From: Pantoea sp.
Lineage (GTDB): Bacteria > Pseudomonadota > Gammaproteobacteria > Enterobacterales > Enterobacteriaceae
DNA: 64,000 bases
Direction: 5' to 3'
Assembly: GCF_028283705.1 (NCBI RefSeq)
Contig: NZ_JAPWKD010000025.1
Coordinates: forward strand, 1 to 64,000
Shown here: positions 41,596 to 50,290 of the stretch, piece by piece
Numbering within the stretch: the first letter of the stretch is position 1
How the letters are laid out: each line of letters opens with the position of its first letter
Translations under genes and position numbers: made by a program
Notes under the pieces: model-generated
What the model was told of the DNA's origin: nothing
Databases searched by the model: none
Seen by the model: the letters and a program-made list of their open reading frames with translations, nothing else

Positions 41596-43188
41596 TTACT
41601 TCTTCAGCCAGGTTTCGGTGAAGATGTTATTACCCAGTGGGATCTGGACGAATCCTTCGACATTTTTCTTCAGCGCGACCGGATAAGAACTTTCATATAA
41701 CGGGATAGTCGGACCGGTGCTGTTGTAGATGTCCTGGATTTGTTTGTACTGCTCTGCGCGTTTCGTCGGATTGGTTTCCTGCTGTGAGGCCTCAAACAGC
41801 TTATCCAGCTCGTCACTTTTCCAGCCTGAATGCAGCGCCTGAATGTTCTTCGAATAGGCGTAGTAGGAGGTGATTTCGTTTGGATCGGCGATATCGTCGG
41901 TCCACGGCCCAATGCGGGTGCTGAAATTCCCCTTGCGGAAGTTGGCGTTCAGCGTGGCGTTATCCATCTGGTTGATGGTTAATTTAACGCCAATCTGCGC
42001 CCACATCTGTTGCAGGCCGGTGGCAATGCTCAGGCTGTCTTCATTACCCGCCAGGATATTCATGCTGGTGCTGAAGCCGTTAGGATAGCCCGCTTCTTTC
42101 ATCAGTGACTGCGCTTTTTCCACATCCACCGGCCAGAGTGGTTTGGTGCCGGAGTTCAGCGGGGTAGAGGTTGACATAAACGAAGTCATCGGTTTACCCA
42201 GCCCGAATGTCACCAGCTGGATGATGCCGTCTTTATCCGTGGCATAGTTCAGCGCAGCGCGTACCTTCGGGTTCGCCAGTGGGTTCGGCTTGCCGTCGAT
42301 CTCTGGCCGTGCGTTGACGCTGGCGACTTCGACACGGGTTGACGGGAACAGCGCCATATTCAGTGCCGGATTGCCCTGCAACTCCTTAACGCGTGAGTAA
42401 GGGATAAACTCGGCCCCGTCCAGCTCACCAGACTGCAACTTCAGGATGCGGGTGGCATCGTCAGGAATGATTTCAAACTTGATGCCGTCAAGGTAGGGCA
42501 GGGCTTTGCCATCCGCGCCTTTTTCCCAGTAGTACGGGTTACGCACCAGCGTCATGGTGGCGTTATGTTGCCACGATTTCAGCATAAAAGGGCCGGATCC
42601 AATCGGATGTTCAGCGAATGCCGCCGCTTTGTCGTGATCGGTGGCACCCGGTTCCGCTTCGAACTGTTTCTCCGGCATGATCGCGGTGTTGAAAACCGTC
42701 AGCGCGGTAAGGATGGCAGGATCGGTATGCGACAGGTGGATCACCACGGTATGAGGATCGCTGATGGTGACGTTATCGATTGCGCTGACCAGAAATTGCC
42801 ATACGCCGTTACCTGGTTTGGCAGCACGTTCAAGTGACCATTTAACGTCTTCGGCGGTGATGGGCGAGCCGTCAGAGAATTTAGTATCAGGGCGCAGGGT
42901 AAGCGTGACGCTTTTACCGTCTGCCGCCAGTTTCCAGGCCGTTGCCAGACCTGGTCTGATGCCCTTGCCATCGTTGGTCGGCAGCAGCAGGGTGTCATAC
43001 AGGTTGGAGAGGATCCAGATATCGTTATTGCTTTCATTCAGGACCGGTTCGAGGAAATTACTGTCGGCGTAGCGGCCATAAGTCAGGGTTCCGCCGCGCT
43101 GTACTACCTCTGCTGCCTGTGCGGCCAGGGTGTTGAAGGCACTTGCTGCCAGTAAGGCGATTAACGTTAATTTAGGCATAACTTTCAT
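41596..43188 (-). CDS. ABC transporter family-5 substrate-binding protein
   Basis: Periplasmic binding protein of 530 residues, family 5 (peptide/nickel/opine type). Start ATG 43188 with AAGG upstream; a longer frame to 43233 is rejected because the signal peptide (MPKLTLIALLAASAFNTLAAQA) begins here. The mature part shows GGTLTYGRYADSNFLEPV, LRPDTKFSDGSPITAEDVKWSLERA and PIGSGPFMLKSW, all family-5 motifs. The substrate is unknown. It heads the operon with two permeases and two ATPases and is divergent from a GntR regulator gene. Confidence 0.93.
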   Translation of the reverse strand: MKVMPKLTLIALLAASAFNTLAAQAAEVVQRGGTLTYGRYADSNFLEPVLNESNNDIWILSNLYDTLLLPTNDGKGIRPGLATAWKLAADGKSVTLTLRPDTKFSDGSPITAEDVKWSLERAAKPGNGVWQFLVSAIDNVTISDPHTVVIHLSHTDPAILTALTVFNTAIMPEKQFEAEPGATDHDKAAAFAEHPIGSGPFMLKSWQHNATMTLVRNPYYWEKGADGKALPYLDGIKFEIIPDDATRILKLQSGELDGAEFIPYSRVKELQGNPALNMALFPSTRVEVASVNARPEIDGKPNPLANPKVRAALNYATDKDGIIQLVTFGLGKPMTSFMSTSTPLNSGTKPLWPVDVEKAQSLMKEAGYPNGFSTSMNILAGNEDSLSIATGLQQMWAQIGVKLTINQMDNATLNANFRKGNFSTRIGPWTDDIADPNEITSYYAYSKNIQALHSGWKSDELDKLFEASQQETNPTKRAEQYKQIQDIYNSTGPTIPLYESSYPVALKKNVEGFVQIPLGNNIFTETWLKK

Positions 43189-43296
43189 TACCTTGCCTCT
43201 CTGTTGAGTCAGAAAAAAATGCTTGTCAGGCACCTGTTTGTCACCCTGAAAAGAAGGGAGACGGAACCTGCAAAAAATGGCGGTGATGATTGTGTT

Positions 43297-43308
43297 CTAG
43301 TTAACTGG
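43297..43308. promoter_or_regulatory. Candidate GntR operator in the divergent promoter region
   Basis: CTAGTTAACTGG is a near-perfect palindrome around AGTTAACT, with an ACTGGTAC half. A second ACTGGT half-site, inverted, lies at about 43464-43469, just before the regulator gene. The 298-bp region between the two start codons is very AT-rich and must hold both promoters. Assignment to the adjacent GntR protein is positional. Confidence 0.4.
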
Positions 43309-43486
43309 TACGATAATTGAAGGATTGCTCATAAACTGTCAATGATTAGCGCAAAAAAAATGCAAAAAAATTCAATGCTGTTATAACAAAAAGTTATTTT
43401 ATGATTATTTTTTGCGTTAACGACTTGCGTTGATGTAAAAAACAGCATAATTGTATTAATAGACCAGTACACTTTCAGGGTAGGTA

Positions 43487-44482
43487 ATGGAATTCCACCT
43501 CGACCGAGAATCTTCGATCCCGCTGGGGGCGCAGTTACGCGGCATCATTGAATACGCCATCACCTTTGGTGCGTTAAAGCCCGGCGAGCAGCTGCCTTCG
43601 GTGCGCGAAATGGCCGATTTGGTTGGTGTCGCGCCGATGACGGTGGCGCAGGTCTATCGCGAATTAAGGGCGGCGGAGCTGGTGTACAGCAAGCCAGGTG
43701 CCGGAACCTTTATCGCCGATGCATCGCTGTTGCTCGGGTCTTCAGAGCATGATGTCAATGAGTTGCATCAGCACCTGGATGCCTTTATCAATTGCGGCAT
43801 GTTGATGGGGTTGAGTGCCGCCGATCTCGGTGCGCTGGTCAGCAGCCGTTATGGCGAAAAGCAGCGTCAGCTCAAGAAGAAAACCGTCTTTTTCATTGGC
43901 AATTTTATTGATGCGGCGCGTGATTACGCACAGTGCATCGCGGAAACGCTGGGTGACATCGCGGCGGTAGAAGCGACGACCCTCACCGATTTGAAACAGG
44001 ATGAGGTTCTGCGCCAGCGAGTGGCCAGCGCCGATTTGCTGCTGACTTTTGCCCATCGTCGGCGTGAAGTCAGCGAACTATTTACGGGGCAGCCGTTGCT
44101 GAACATCAGCTTTATTCCGTCCGAAGCCACGCGCCGCGCGCTGGCTTCGCTCGAACCGCTGACCCGCACGCTGGTGGTATCGATTTTTCCAGAATTTACC
44201 GCGCTGATGACGCATGGCGTGGCGCGCTTTGCTCCACACGTCACTCAGGTCACGGTGGTTCACAGCGATGATCCCCGGCTTGGCGAATTATTAAAAGAGA
44301 CCGATGCCCTGGTGTACGCCACCGGCGTTCAGGAACTCACCGCCCAGCTGGGAGAAAAACAATCTTCTTTTGAATACAGGCATGTACCTGATGCAGGAGA
44401 AATCCAGCGGGTTGTTGTCCCGTTGCTGCAGCAGGAAATTTTACACGCGTCCAACACCGGGGACCGTAATGAAGATCAGTGA
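43487..44482 (+). CDS. GntR-family transcriptional regulator
   Basis: A 331-residue regulator. The N-terminal winged helix-turn-helix (PLGAQLRGIIEYAITFGALKPGEQLPSVREMADLVGVAPMTVAQVYRELRAAELVYSKPGAGTFI, residues 12-77) is GntR-type. The C-terminal part (about 125-330) is not an aminotransferase or UTRA domain I can name; it looks like an alpha/beta ligand-sensing domain (KKTVFFIGNFIDAARDYAQCIAETLG...VTQVTVVHSDDPRLGELL). It has an AGGGTAGG ribosome site. It is divergent from the transporter operon and overlaps the hydrolase gene by 14 bases, so it probably controls both. Confidence 0.85.
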   Translation: MEFHLDRESSIPLGAQLRGIIEYAITFGALKPGEQLPSVREMADLVGVAPMTVAQVYRELRAAELVYSKPGAGTFIADASLLLGSSEHDVNELHQHLDAFINCGMLMGLSAADLGALVSSRYGEKQRQLKKKTVFFIGNFIDAARDYAQCIAETLGDIAAVEATTLTDLKQDEVLRQRVASADLLLTFAHRRREVSELFTGQPLLNISFIPSEATRRALASLEPLTRTLVVSIFPEFTALMTHGVARFAPHVTQVTVVHSDDPRLGELLKETDALVYATGVQELTAQLGEKQSSFEYRHVPDAGEIQRVVVPLLQQEILHASNTGDRNEDQ

Positions 44483-45164
44483 AATGAACTGGCAGCAATT
44501 AGCACACTATCTGACCACTGACGATAGGGTGATTGTGCCGCTCGGCAGTACCGAGCAGCATGCGCTGTTAAGCCTGTCAGTGGATTCGATTCTGGCAGAA
44601 AGAGTGGCAACCGAGGCCGCAGAGCCTTATGGCATTCCTGTTTTTCCCGTGATGCCTTTTGGCATGACACCCGCGTTTAGTGATTATCCCGGCACCATCA
44701 GCCTCAGCATGCAAACCTATATCTGCCTGCTGAATGACATCCTCAATAACCTGAAGCGGCAGGGGTTTCGGCGCATTCTGTTTATCAATGGTCACGGCGG
44801 CAACTCACCGGCGCAAAACATTTTCAGCGAATGGATGGTGAACAACCCGGGGGTGACGGTGCAATTACACAACTGGTGGAATGCGCCAAAAACCTGGGCA
44901 AAAGTCATGTCCATCGACCCGATAGCTTCGCATGCATCGTGGATGGAGAATTTTCCGTGGACGCGTTTGCCTGGGGTGACACAGCCTGAGCAGCAGAAGC
45001 CGCTGGTCGATCTGGTGACGTTGCGCAAAATGGACCCGATACGCGCCAAAGCCTATCTCGGTGATGGCAACTACGGTGGCTATTATCAGCGTGCCGATGA
45101 GGAAATGCTGGCGATCTGGCAAACCGCGCTGGCAGAAATTCGCGAGATTATTGACGCGCTTTAG
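44469..45164 (+). CDS. Creatininase-family metal-dependent amidohydrolase
   Basis: A 231-residue protein of the creatininase/MftE fold. Start ATG 44469 (MKISEMNWQQLAHYL) lies inside the end of the regulator gene. Metal ligands of the family can be placed in GSTEQHALLSLSVDS (Glu, His, Asp), INGHGGN (His) and HASWMENF (Glu). Known members hydrolyse creatinine, formamidopyrimidines, 3-dehydro-scyllo-inosose or peptides, so the substrate cannot be inferred. Its neighbours suggest it opens an amide or lactone bond of an imported compound. Confidence 0.82.
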   Translation: MKISEMNWQQLAHYLTTDDRVIVPLGSTEQHALLSLSVDSILAERVATEAAEPYGIPVFPVMPFGMTPAFSDYPGTISLSMQTYICLLNDILNNLKRQGFRRILFINGHGGNSPAQNIFSEWMVNNPGVTVQLHNWWNAPKTWAKVMSIDPIASHASWMENFPWTRLPGVTQPEQQKPLVDLVTLRKMDPIRAKAYLGDGNYGGYYQRADEEMLAIWQTALAEIREIIDAL

Positions 45165-45199
45165 TGTGCTGAGGCGCAACTTTCCCGGAGGAAAAACCG

Positions 45200-46252
45200 A
45201 TGTCAGCTGTCACTCAGCCGCAAACGCCTGCTCCGCTGGTTATTTGGGGGGCGGGAGCGATTGGCGGCGCAATAGGCGCTTCATTTATCGACGCCGGACA
45301 GCCGGTGATTTTTGTCGATAACGTCGCGGAACATGTGATGGCCATCAACCAGCGCGGCTTGCGCATCACCGGCCCCCTCGGCGACAAAGTGGTGCAGGCG
45401 CAGGCTTTTCTCCCTGAACAACTTGAAGGCAGTTTCCGCTGCGTGCTGCTGGCGGTGAAATCACATCACACTGCGGCGGCCATCCTCCAGATTGTGCCGC
45501 ATTTAGCACCCGACGGCTTCGTGGTCTCGATGCAAAATGGCCTCAACGAACGGGTTATCGCCGACGAGATTGGCATCGAACGCACCGTGGGAGCTTTCCT
45601 TAACTTTGGTGCAGACTTCCTTGAACCCGGCGTGATTCATCACGGTGGACGCGGGGCGGTGGTGATAGGGGAGTTAGACGGCGTCACGCGACCGCGTACC
45701 GCAACGCTCTACTCGCTGTTGCAGCAGTTTGATGCTGCGGCGATCCTGACCCCGAATATCTGGGGATTCCTGTGGGCGAAAATGATTTACGGCGCGTTGC
45801 TGTTTGCCACTGCACTGTCCGACGACAGCATCGCCGATGTGCTGGCGATGCCGCGCTTTCGTCCGGTGCTGACGGCACTGGCGCGGGAAATTGGCAGCGT
45901 GGCGCACGCGCAGAATATCGTACTGGAAGGGTTTGATGGTTTTGACCCTTCGGCGTTTTTACCTGATGCCAGTCCTGAACACACTCGTCAATCCTTTGAG
46001 GATATGGTGGCGCACAACCGGCGCTCGGCCAAATCCCACTCCGGTATCTGGCGAGATTTGGCGGTGCGGAAACGTCAGACTGAAATTGACGCGCAGATTG
46101 CTCCGGCTATTGATATTGGCCGTGGATTTGATCTGCCGATGCCCCTCACTACGCAACTGGTCCACCTCATTCATCGGATTGAGCGCGGCGAGCTGCCGCA
46201 GAGTCTCGCGACGCTGGCGTTGCTGGAAATTAACGAAACGGGAACCGCCTGA
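45200..46252 (+). CDS. Ketopantoate reductase (PanE/ApbA)-family oxidoreductase
   Basis: A 350-residue NAD(P)-dependent oxidoreductase. The Rossmann motif VIWGAGAIGGAIGASFIDAG opens the protein, then AVKSHHT and SMQNGLNE as in PanE. The C-terminal helical domain contains WAKMIYGALLFA and SHSGIWRDLAVRKRQTEID. It is longer than E. coli PanE (303) and lies in a catabolic context, so a dedicated alpha-keto/hydroxy acid dehydrogenase is more likely than pantothenate synthesis. It has a strong GGAGG site; the stop overlaps the start of the SDR gene. Confidence 0.82.
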   Translation: MSAVTQPQTPAPLVIWGAGAIGGAIGASFIDAGQPVIFVDNVAEHVMAINQRGLRITGPLGDKVVQAQAFLPEQLEGSFRCVLLAVKSHHTAAAILQIVPHLAPDGFVVSMQNGLNERVIADEIGIERTVGAFLNFGADFLEPGVIHHGGRGAVVIGELDGVTRPRTATLYSLLQQFDAAAILTPNIWGFLWAKMIYGALLFATALSDDSIADVLAMPRFRPVLTALAREIGSVAHAQNIVLEGFDGFDPSAFLPDASPEHTRQSFEDMVAHNRRSAKSHSGIWRDLAVRKRQTEIDAQIAPAIDIGRGFDLPMPLTTQLVHLIHRIERGELPQSLATLALLEINETGTA

Positions 46253-47016
46253 TGCAAAACCCTTTTGATTTTTCGCAACGCCAGGTATTAGTGACCGGTG
46301 CAGCGCACGGATTTGGTAGGGCCATTTGTCTGGCCTTTGCGGCGCGCGGCGCGCGGGTGATTGCCTGCGATATCCAGAAAGAGCAGGTCGAAGAGACGGC
46401 GGCGTTGTGTGGCAACAATGCGCTGGCTTTCGCGCTCGACCTGAGTTCGCCCGAGGCAATTAGCGCGCTGTTTAGCTCGCTCGCATCACAGCAGGTTGAT
46501 GTTGATACACTGGTTAACAATGCCGGTGGTGTCGTCGGTCAGGTGGGGCAGCCGCTGGAAACGGTGACCTTTGCCCAGTGGCAGGCGATTGTGGCAGTCA
46601 ACCTGAATGCGGCCTTTTTGATGTCGCAGGCGGCGGTCAGCGGCATGAAAGCCCGCCGTTTTGGCCGCATCATTAATATTTCCAGCCGCGCCGGGCTGGA
46701 TGTCAGCCTGACCGGTATTCAGGCTTATGCCAGCGCCAAAGCCGGGCAAATTGGTCTGACGCGTCAGCTGGCCCACGAATTGGGCGCGTGGAACATCACC
46801 GTTAACAACGTGGCGCCGGGCTTCATTCGCAGTAACCCGACGACGGAAAAGCAATGGGATGCGCTGGGCAGTGAAGGTCAGCAGCAGTTGATCGACAATA
46901 TCGCCCTCCGGCGGCTGGGTGCGGCAGACGATATTGCTCACGCGGTGCTTTATTTTGCCTCTGACTGGGCGAACTGGGTGACAGGTCAAATCCTCAGCGT
47001 TGATGGCGGCAGATAA
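46252..47016 (+). CDS. SDR-family oxidoreductase
   Basis: A 254-residue classical short-chain dehydrogenase. The cofactor motif TGAAHGFG (residues about 15-22), CDIQKEQ with Asp favouring NAD(H), NNAGG, catalytic Ser in IINISSRAG, and YASAK (Tyr and Lys of the active site) are present, and the C-terminal VTGQILSVDGG is typical. The ATG overlaps the previous stop (TGATG). It is the last gene of the gntR-hydrolase-PanE-like-SDR unit; hcaT begins 88 bases later. Confidence 0.88.
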   Translation: MQNPFDFSQRQVLVTGAAHGFGRAICLAFAARGARVIACDIQKEQVEETAALCGNNALAFALDLSSPEAISALFSSLASQQVDVDTLVNNAGGVVGQVGQPLETVTFAQWQAIVAVNLNAAFLMSQAAVSGMKARRFGRIINISSRAGLDVSLTGIQAYASAKAGQIGLTRQLAHELGAWNITVNNVAPGFIRSNPTTEKQWDALGSEGQQQLIDNIALRRLGAADDIAHAVLYFASDWANWVTGQILSVDGGR

Positions 47017-47104
47017 TCCGCCTTTCTATTCCTTTTTCTGCCTGGCTCTGACAAAGTACCGCACAAAATTATTAGATCGGTATCGATTACCCTGCGGAGC
47101 CAAT

Positions 47105-48241
47105 ATGACCCTCGGATCGGCAAAGTGGCTGGGTCTCAGCTACTTCACCTATTTTTTCTGTTACGGCATCTATCTGCCATTCTGGAGCGTGTGGCTCAAA
47201 GGCATCGGACTGGATGCTGAGAAGATCGGTCTGATGATCGGTTGCGGAATGGTGGCGCGTTTTGTCGGCAGTTTGCTCATTGCCTCGCAGGTGAAAACAC
47301 CTTCCCATTTGATTCGTGCGCTGCGTCTGCTGGCGCTGATGACCTGCCTGTTTGCGCTGGGCTTCTGGCTTGGTGGCCAGTGGCTGTGGCTGCTGCTGGT
47401 GATGATCGGTTTTAACCTGTTCTTTTCTCCGCTGGTGCCGTTAAGCGATGCGCTGGCCGCCACCTGGACACAACAGATCGGCCTTGCCTATGGCCCGGTA
47501 CGCTTATGGGGTTCACTGGCGTTTGTCATCAGCTCCGCGCTGACAGGGATGCTGGTCAGCGCCTTCTCATCGCAGGCGATTCTGCTGCTGTTATCTGTCG
47601 GCGTGCTGTCGATGCTGGCTGGTATGATGCTGCCGCCGCACACCCGTCCACAGGGGGATGCCCGCCACGGTGCAAGTGGTGGCTGGTCTGCCTGGCGTGA
47701 TTTACTGCGGGAAAATGCCGTCTGGCGTTTTATGTTATGTGTCACCCTGATGCAGGGAGCGCACGCGGCGTATTATAGCTTCAGCGCCATCTGGTGGCAG
47801 GAGGCAGGCTATTCCGCCGCCATCGTCGGCTATCTCTGGTCACTGGGGGTGGTGGCAGAAATTGTGGTCTTCGCGCTCAGCAATCGCCTGTTCCGCCGCT
47901 GGACCGCGCGCGACCTGCTGCTGCTATCCTGCGTTTGCGCGCTGGTGCGCTGGACGCTACTCGGTTCCAGCACCGCACTGCCACTGTTGATCGTGGCGCA
48001 GATTCTGCATTGTGGCAGTTTTACTGTCTGCCATCTGGCGGCGATGCGCTTTATCGCCGCACGTAAAGGTGCCGAAGTCATCCGCCTGCAATCGCTTTAC
48101 TCGGCGCTGGCTATGGGCGGCGGCATCGCGGTGATGACCATGATTTGTGGCGTGCTGTTTACTCACCTGCAGGGACATCTGTTCTGGGTGATGGCGCTGG
48201 TGGCACTGCCGGCGCTGTTTCTGCGTCCACGTGCGGCTTAA
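47105..48241 (+). CDS. hcaT: HcaT-like MFS transporter
   Basis: A 378-residue major facilitator with about twelve hydrophobic helices. It aligns along its length with E. coli HcaT (WLGLSYFTYFFCYGIYLPFWSVWLKGIGL; LLVMIGFNLFFSPLVPLSDALA; GYLWSLGVVAEIVVFALSNRLFRRWTARD; VMALVALPALFLRP). E. coli HcaT is the presumed 3-phenylpropionate importer, yet no hca dioxygenase genes occur in this window. The start ATG 47105 is chosen by homology; the open frame begins at 47000. Its 3' end overlaps the convergent csiE by four bases. Confidence 0.9.
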   Translation: MTLGSAKWLGLSYFTYFFCYGIYLPFWSVWLKGIGLDAEKIGLMIGCGMVARFVGSLLIASQVKTPSHLIRALRLLALMTCLFALGFWLGGQWLWLLLVMIGFNLFFSPLVPLSDALAATWTQQIGLAYGPVRLWGSLAFVISSALTGMLVSAFSSQAILLLLSVGVLSMLAGMMLPPHTRPQGDARHGASGGWSAWRDLLRENAVWRFMLCVTLMQGAHAAYYSFSAIWWQEAGYSAAIVGYLWSLGVVAEIVVFALSNRLFRRWTARDLLLLSCVCALVRWTLLGSSTALPLLIVAQILHCGSFTVCHLAAMRFIAARKGAEVIRLQSLYSALAMGGGIAVMTMICGVLFTHLQGHLFWVMALVALPALFLRPRAA

Positions 48242-49509
48242 GACTCCAGCAACTGACGGATGCGGCGCTGCTGGTACTCGCTCAGCGGCAGCTCCGCATG
48301 AATTAAGGTTGGTGAAAACAGCGGCAACGAGGTTGCATACGGAGAGATCACCAGCGCGATATCACGCGGTGCGCCGTGCTGCTGAAACTGCTGCATGTCC
48401 TGATAAGTAATGTTGATTGGCAGCAGCGTCAGTTCGCGAATGTGCTGCTCCAGTAATTGTTCCAGGCTGGCATCTTCGCCAGTCAGCATCAGGACCTGCT
48501 TCTCCTGTAATGCGTTCTCCTGCATCAGCCACGCACCGAACAACACTGCCACCAGGCTCACCTCTTCGGCGCTGAAACGGGTAGCAAATTGCTGCGCAAA
48601 GTCATCCAGCGCCTGTTCAGTGGTACGCAGCAGGCGTGGATAGAGCCGTGCGACATCCAGCGCCACGCTGTTATCAATACCGATGGCAAAATGGCTGCGG
48701 TCCAGCGCCTGTGCCAGATGGGTAAAAAGCTGTTGTTTTAACTCTCCCGGATAATTGATACGTGTCTGTGCCAGCTGTTCAAAACGGCTGATCAGCGCTT
48801 CAATTGCCTGCATCAGGATTTGCGCCTGCGGGTGCTGCAACTGGTTGCCGTCCGGTGCGTGGATCAGGCTAAACAGCAGTGTCCAGAAATCGGCCTCGCT
48901 GGCATCCGGCACCAGATGGCACCGTTTTTGCCAGTGATGAATCACATCGTCCGCAGCTTCCCGCTCCGCCTTCTCCGCCAGCCAGGCGCGCTGCGCAGGG
49001 TTAAACAACGCGTTCTGGCGCTGGCACAGGGCATACTTCATAAAGATTTGCAGAAACAGCCGATCGCGCTGACTGAAGTTGCGATTAAGCCGCAGGCTGC
49101 AATGCTGAATCAGCGCCTGCAAATTGGTCTCATCCCACAACGCTTTTTCAATCTTCAGCACTTTCAGACGTTGGCGCAGCACCGGGGAAAAGTGTTCACA
49201 AACAAAATCCTGCGACAGGCGCAATGCGCGTCGCAACCAATGAAGCAGGCATAAGCGCCTGTCCAGTTCCGTTCCATGTACGCGAAAGCTGCCATCAACC
49301 ATCTGGTGTAGCTCCAGTTGATGATAACGCTGTATCTCGTCACTGACATCCGCGATATCCTGTCGGGCGACAACAGGGTCCACGCCATTTAACTGGCAGA
49401 GCTTTTCAAGCGTCAGCGCGGGAGCGGGCAGAAATAGCAGCAGTAGCAGATGGCAACGACGTTGGGAACGGCTGAAGAGTGGTGCAGAAGAGGACGCAGA
49501 ACTCATCAA
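48238..49509 (-). CDS. csiE: Stationary-phase inducible protein CsiE
   Basis: A 423-residue protein orthologous to E. coli CsiE, which is induced by starvation under RpoS and cAMP-CRP control. It resembles antiterminator-type regulators: an N-terminal helix-turn-helix-like part (QRRCHLLLLLFLPAPALTLEKLCQLNGVD) and two PRD-like helical domains. Its function is unknown. It is convergent with hcaT, as in E. coli, and divergent from zevA. Confidence 0.9.
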   Translation of the reverse strand: MMSSASSSAPLFSRSQRRCHLLLLLFLPAPALTLEKLCQLNGVDPVVARQDIADVSDEIQRYHQLELHQMVDGSFRVHGTELDRRLCLLHWLRRALRLSQDFVCEHFSPVLRQRLKVLKIEKALWDETNLQALIQHCSLRLNRNFSQRDRLFLQIFMKYALCQRQNALFNPAQRAWLAEKAEREAADDVIHHWQKRCHLVPDASEADFWTLLFSLIHAPDGNQLQHPQAQILMQAIEALISRFEQLAQTRINYPGELKQQLFTHLAQALDRSHFAIGIDNSVALDVARLYPRLLRTTEQALDDFAQQFATRFSAEEVSLVAVLFGAWLMQENALQEKQVLMLTGEDASLEQLLEQHIRELTLLPINITYQDMQQFQQHGAPRDIALVISPYATSLPLFSPTLIHAELPLSEYQQRRIRQLLES

Positions 49510-49643
49510 TGGTCATTCCAGCAGGTCATTTTTGAGCTAAGAATAGTCAACTCCACACGGTAACCCTGAACTTTGTCCTGACTTTTACTCAGAGCTTCAA
49601 AGCGGGTCACAGTTTTTCTGGACCACTGGAATCTGCACCTTTT

Positions 49644-49664
49644 AATTGTTACTTTATAACATTA
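49644..49664 (+). promoter_or_regulatory. Zur-like operator upstream of zevA
   Basis: A palindrome of the type TGTTA-N5-TAACA with AT-rich flanks (ATTGTTACTTTATAACATT) agrees with about 16 of 20 scored positions of the gammaproteobacterial Zur consensus (core TGTTATANTATAACA). It abuts the zevA ATG at 49664. TATAAC within it could serve as a -10. Confidence 0.55.
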
Positions 49665-50290
49665 TGAAAATCGCGCTTTTTACCCTGATGCTGCTGTTTA
49701 GTGGCGTAGCCTGGTCACATCCACATAGCTTTATTGATATGAAAACTGAGTTGGTCACCGAAAATGATCATCTGACCGGATTAAAAATGGTCTGGACGAT
49801 GGACGAAATCACCTCCGCCGATCTGCTATATGATGCTGGTAAAGCCGAGCCGGGTAGCGTGGTGTGGAAAAAACTTGCGGCGCAGGTGATGGCTAATGTG
49901 CTGGGGCAGCACTATTTCACCGAAGTGTGGCAGGGGAAAAACCGGGTGAAATTCCTCAACCTGCCGAAGGAATATCAGCTATCGCGCAACGGTAACAAAG
50001 CGGTGTTGGAATTCATTCTGCCACTGGGGGAGCCGCAATCCCTGAGCGCGAGCCAGTATCGTATCCTCACCTTTGACCCAAGCTATTTCGTTGACATGTA
50101 CTACGACAATGCGCAGGCGCTGACCATGCCGGATGCGCTGAAATCGCGCTGCCAGCTGGATCTGCATACGCCAAAACCTGACGACTCGCTGAAACAGTAT
50201 GCACTGTCGCTCGATAAAGCCGATGCTCCACCCGAGGATATGGATCTCGGGCAGCAGTTCGCGCAGACGGTGACGCTGACATGTCATTAA
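49664..50290 (+). CDS. ZevA-like periplasmic DUF1007 protein
   Basis: A 208-residue secreted protein of the DUF1007 family. The signal peptide (MKIALFTLMLLFSGVAWS) is followed by a mature N terminus HPHSFIDM, likely metal-binding. Family members pair with NicO-type membrane proteins; in Haemophilus influenzae the pair ZevAB supports zinc use. The ATG at 49664 is favoured by the signal peptide, although no ribosome site is visible; TTG 49646 is an alternative. It overlaps zevB by ten bases. A Zur-like palindrome lies directly upstream. Confidence 0.8.
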   Translation: MKIALFTLMLLFSGVAWSHPHSFIDMKTELVTENDHLTGLKMVWTMDEITSADLLYDAGKAEPGSVVWKKLAAQVMANVLGQHYFTEVWQGKNRVKFLNLPKEYQLSRNGNKAVLEFILPLGEPQSLSASQYRILTFDPSYFVDMYYDNAQALTMPDALKSRCQLDLHTPKPDDSLKQYALSLDKADAPPEDMDLGQQFAQTVTLTCH

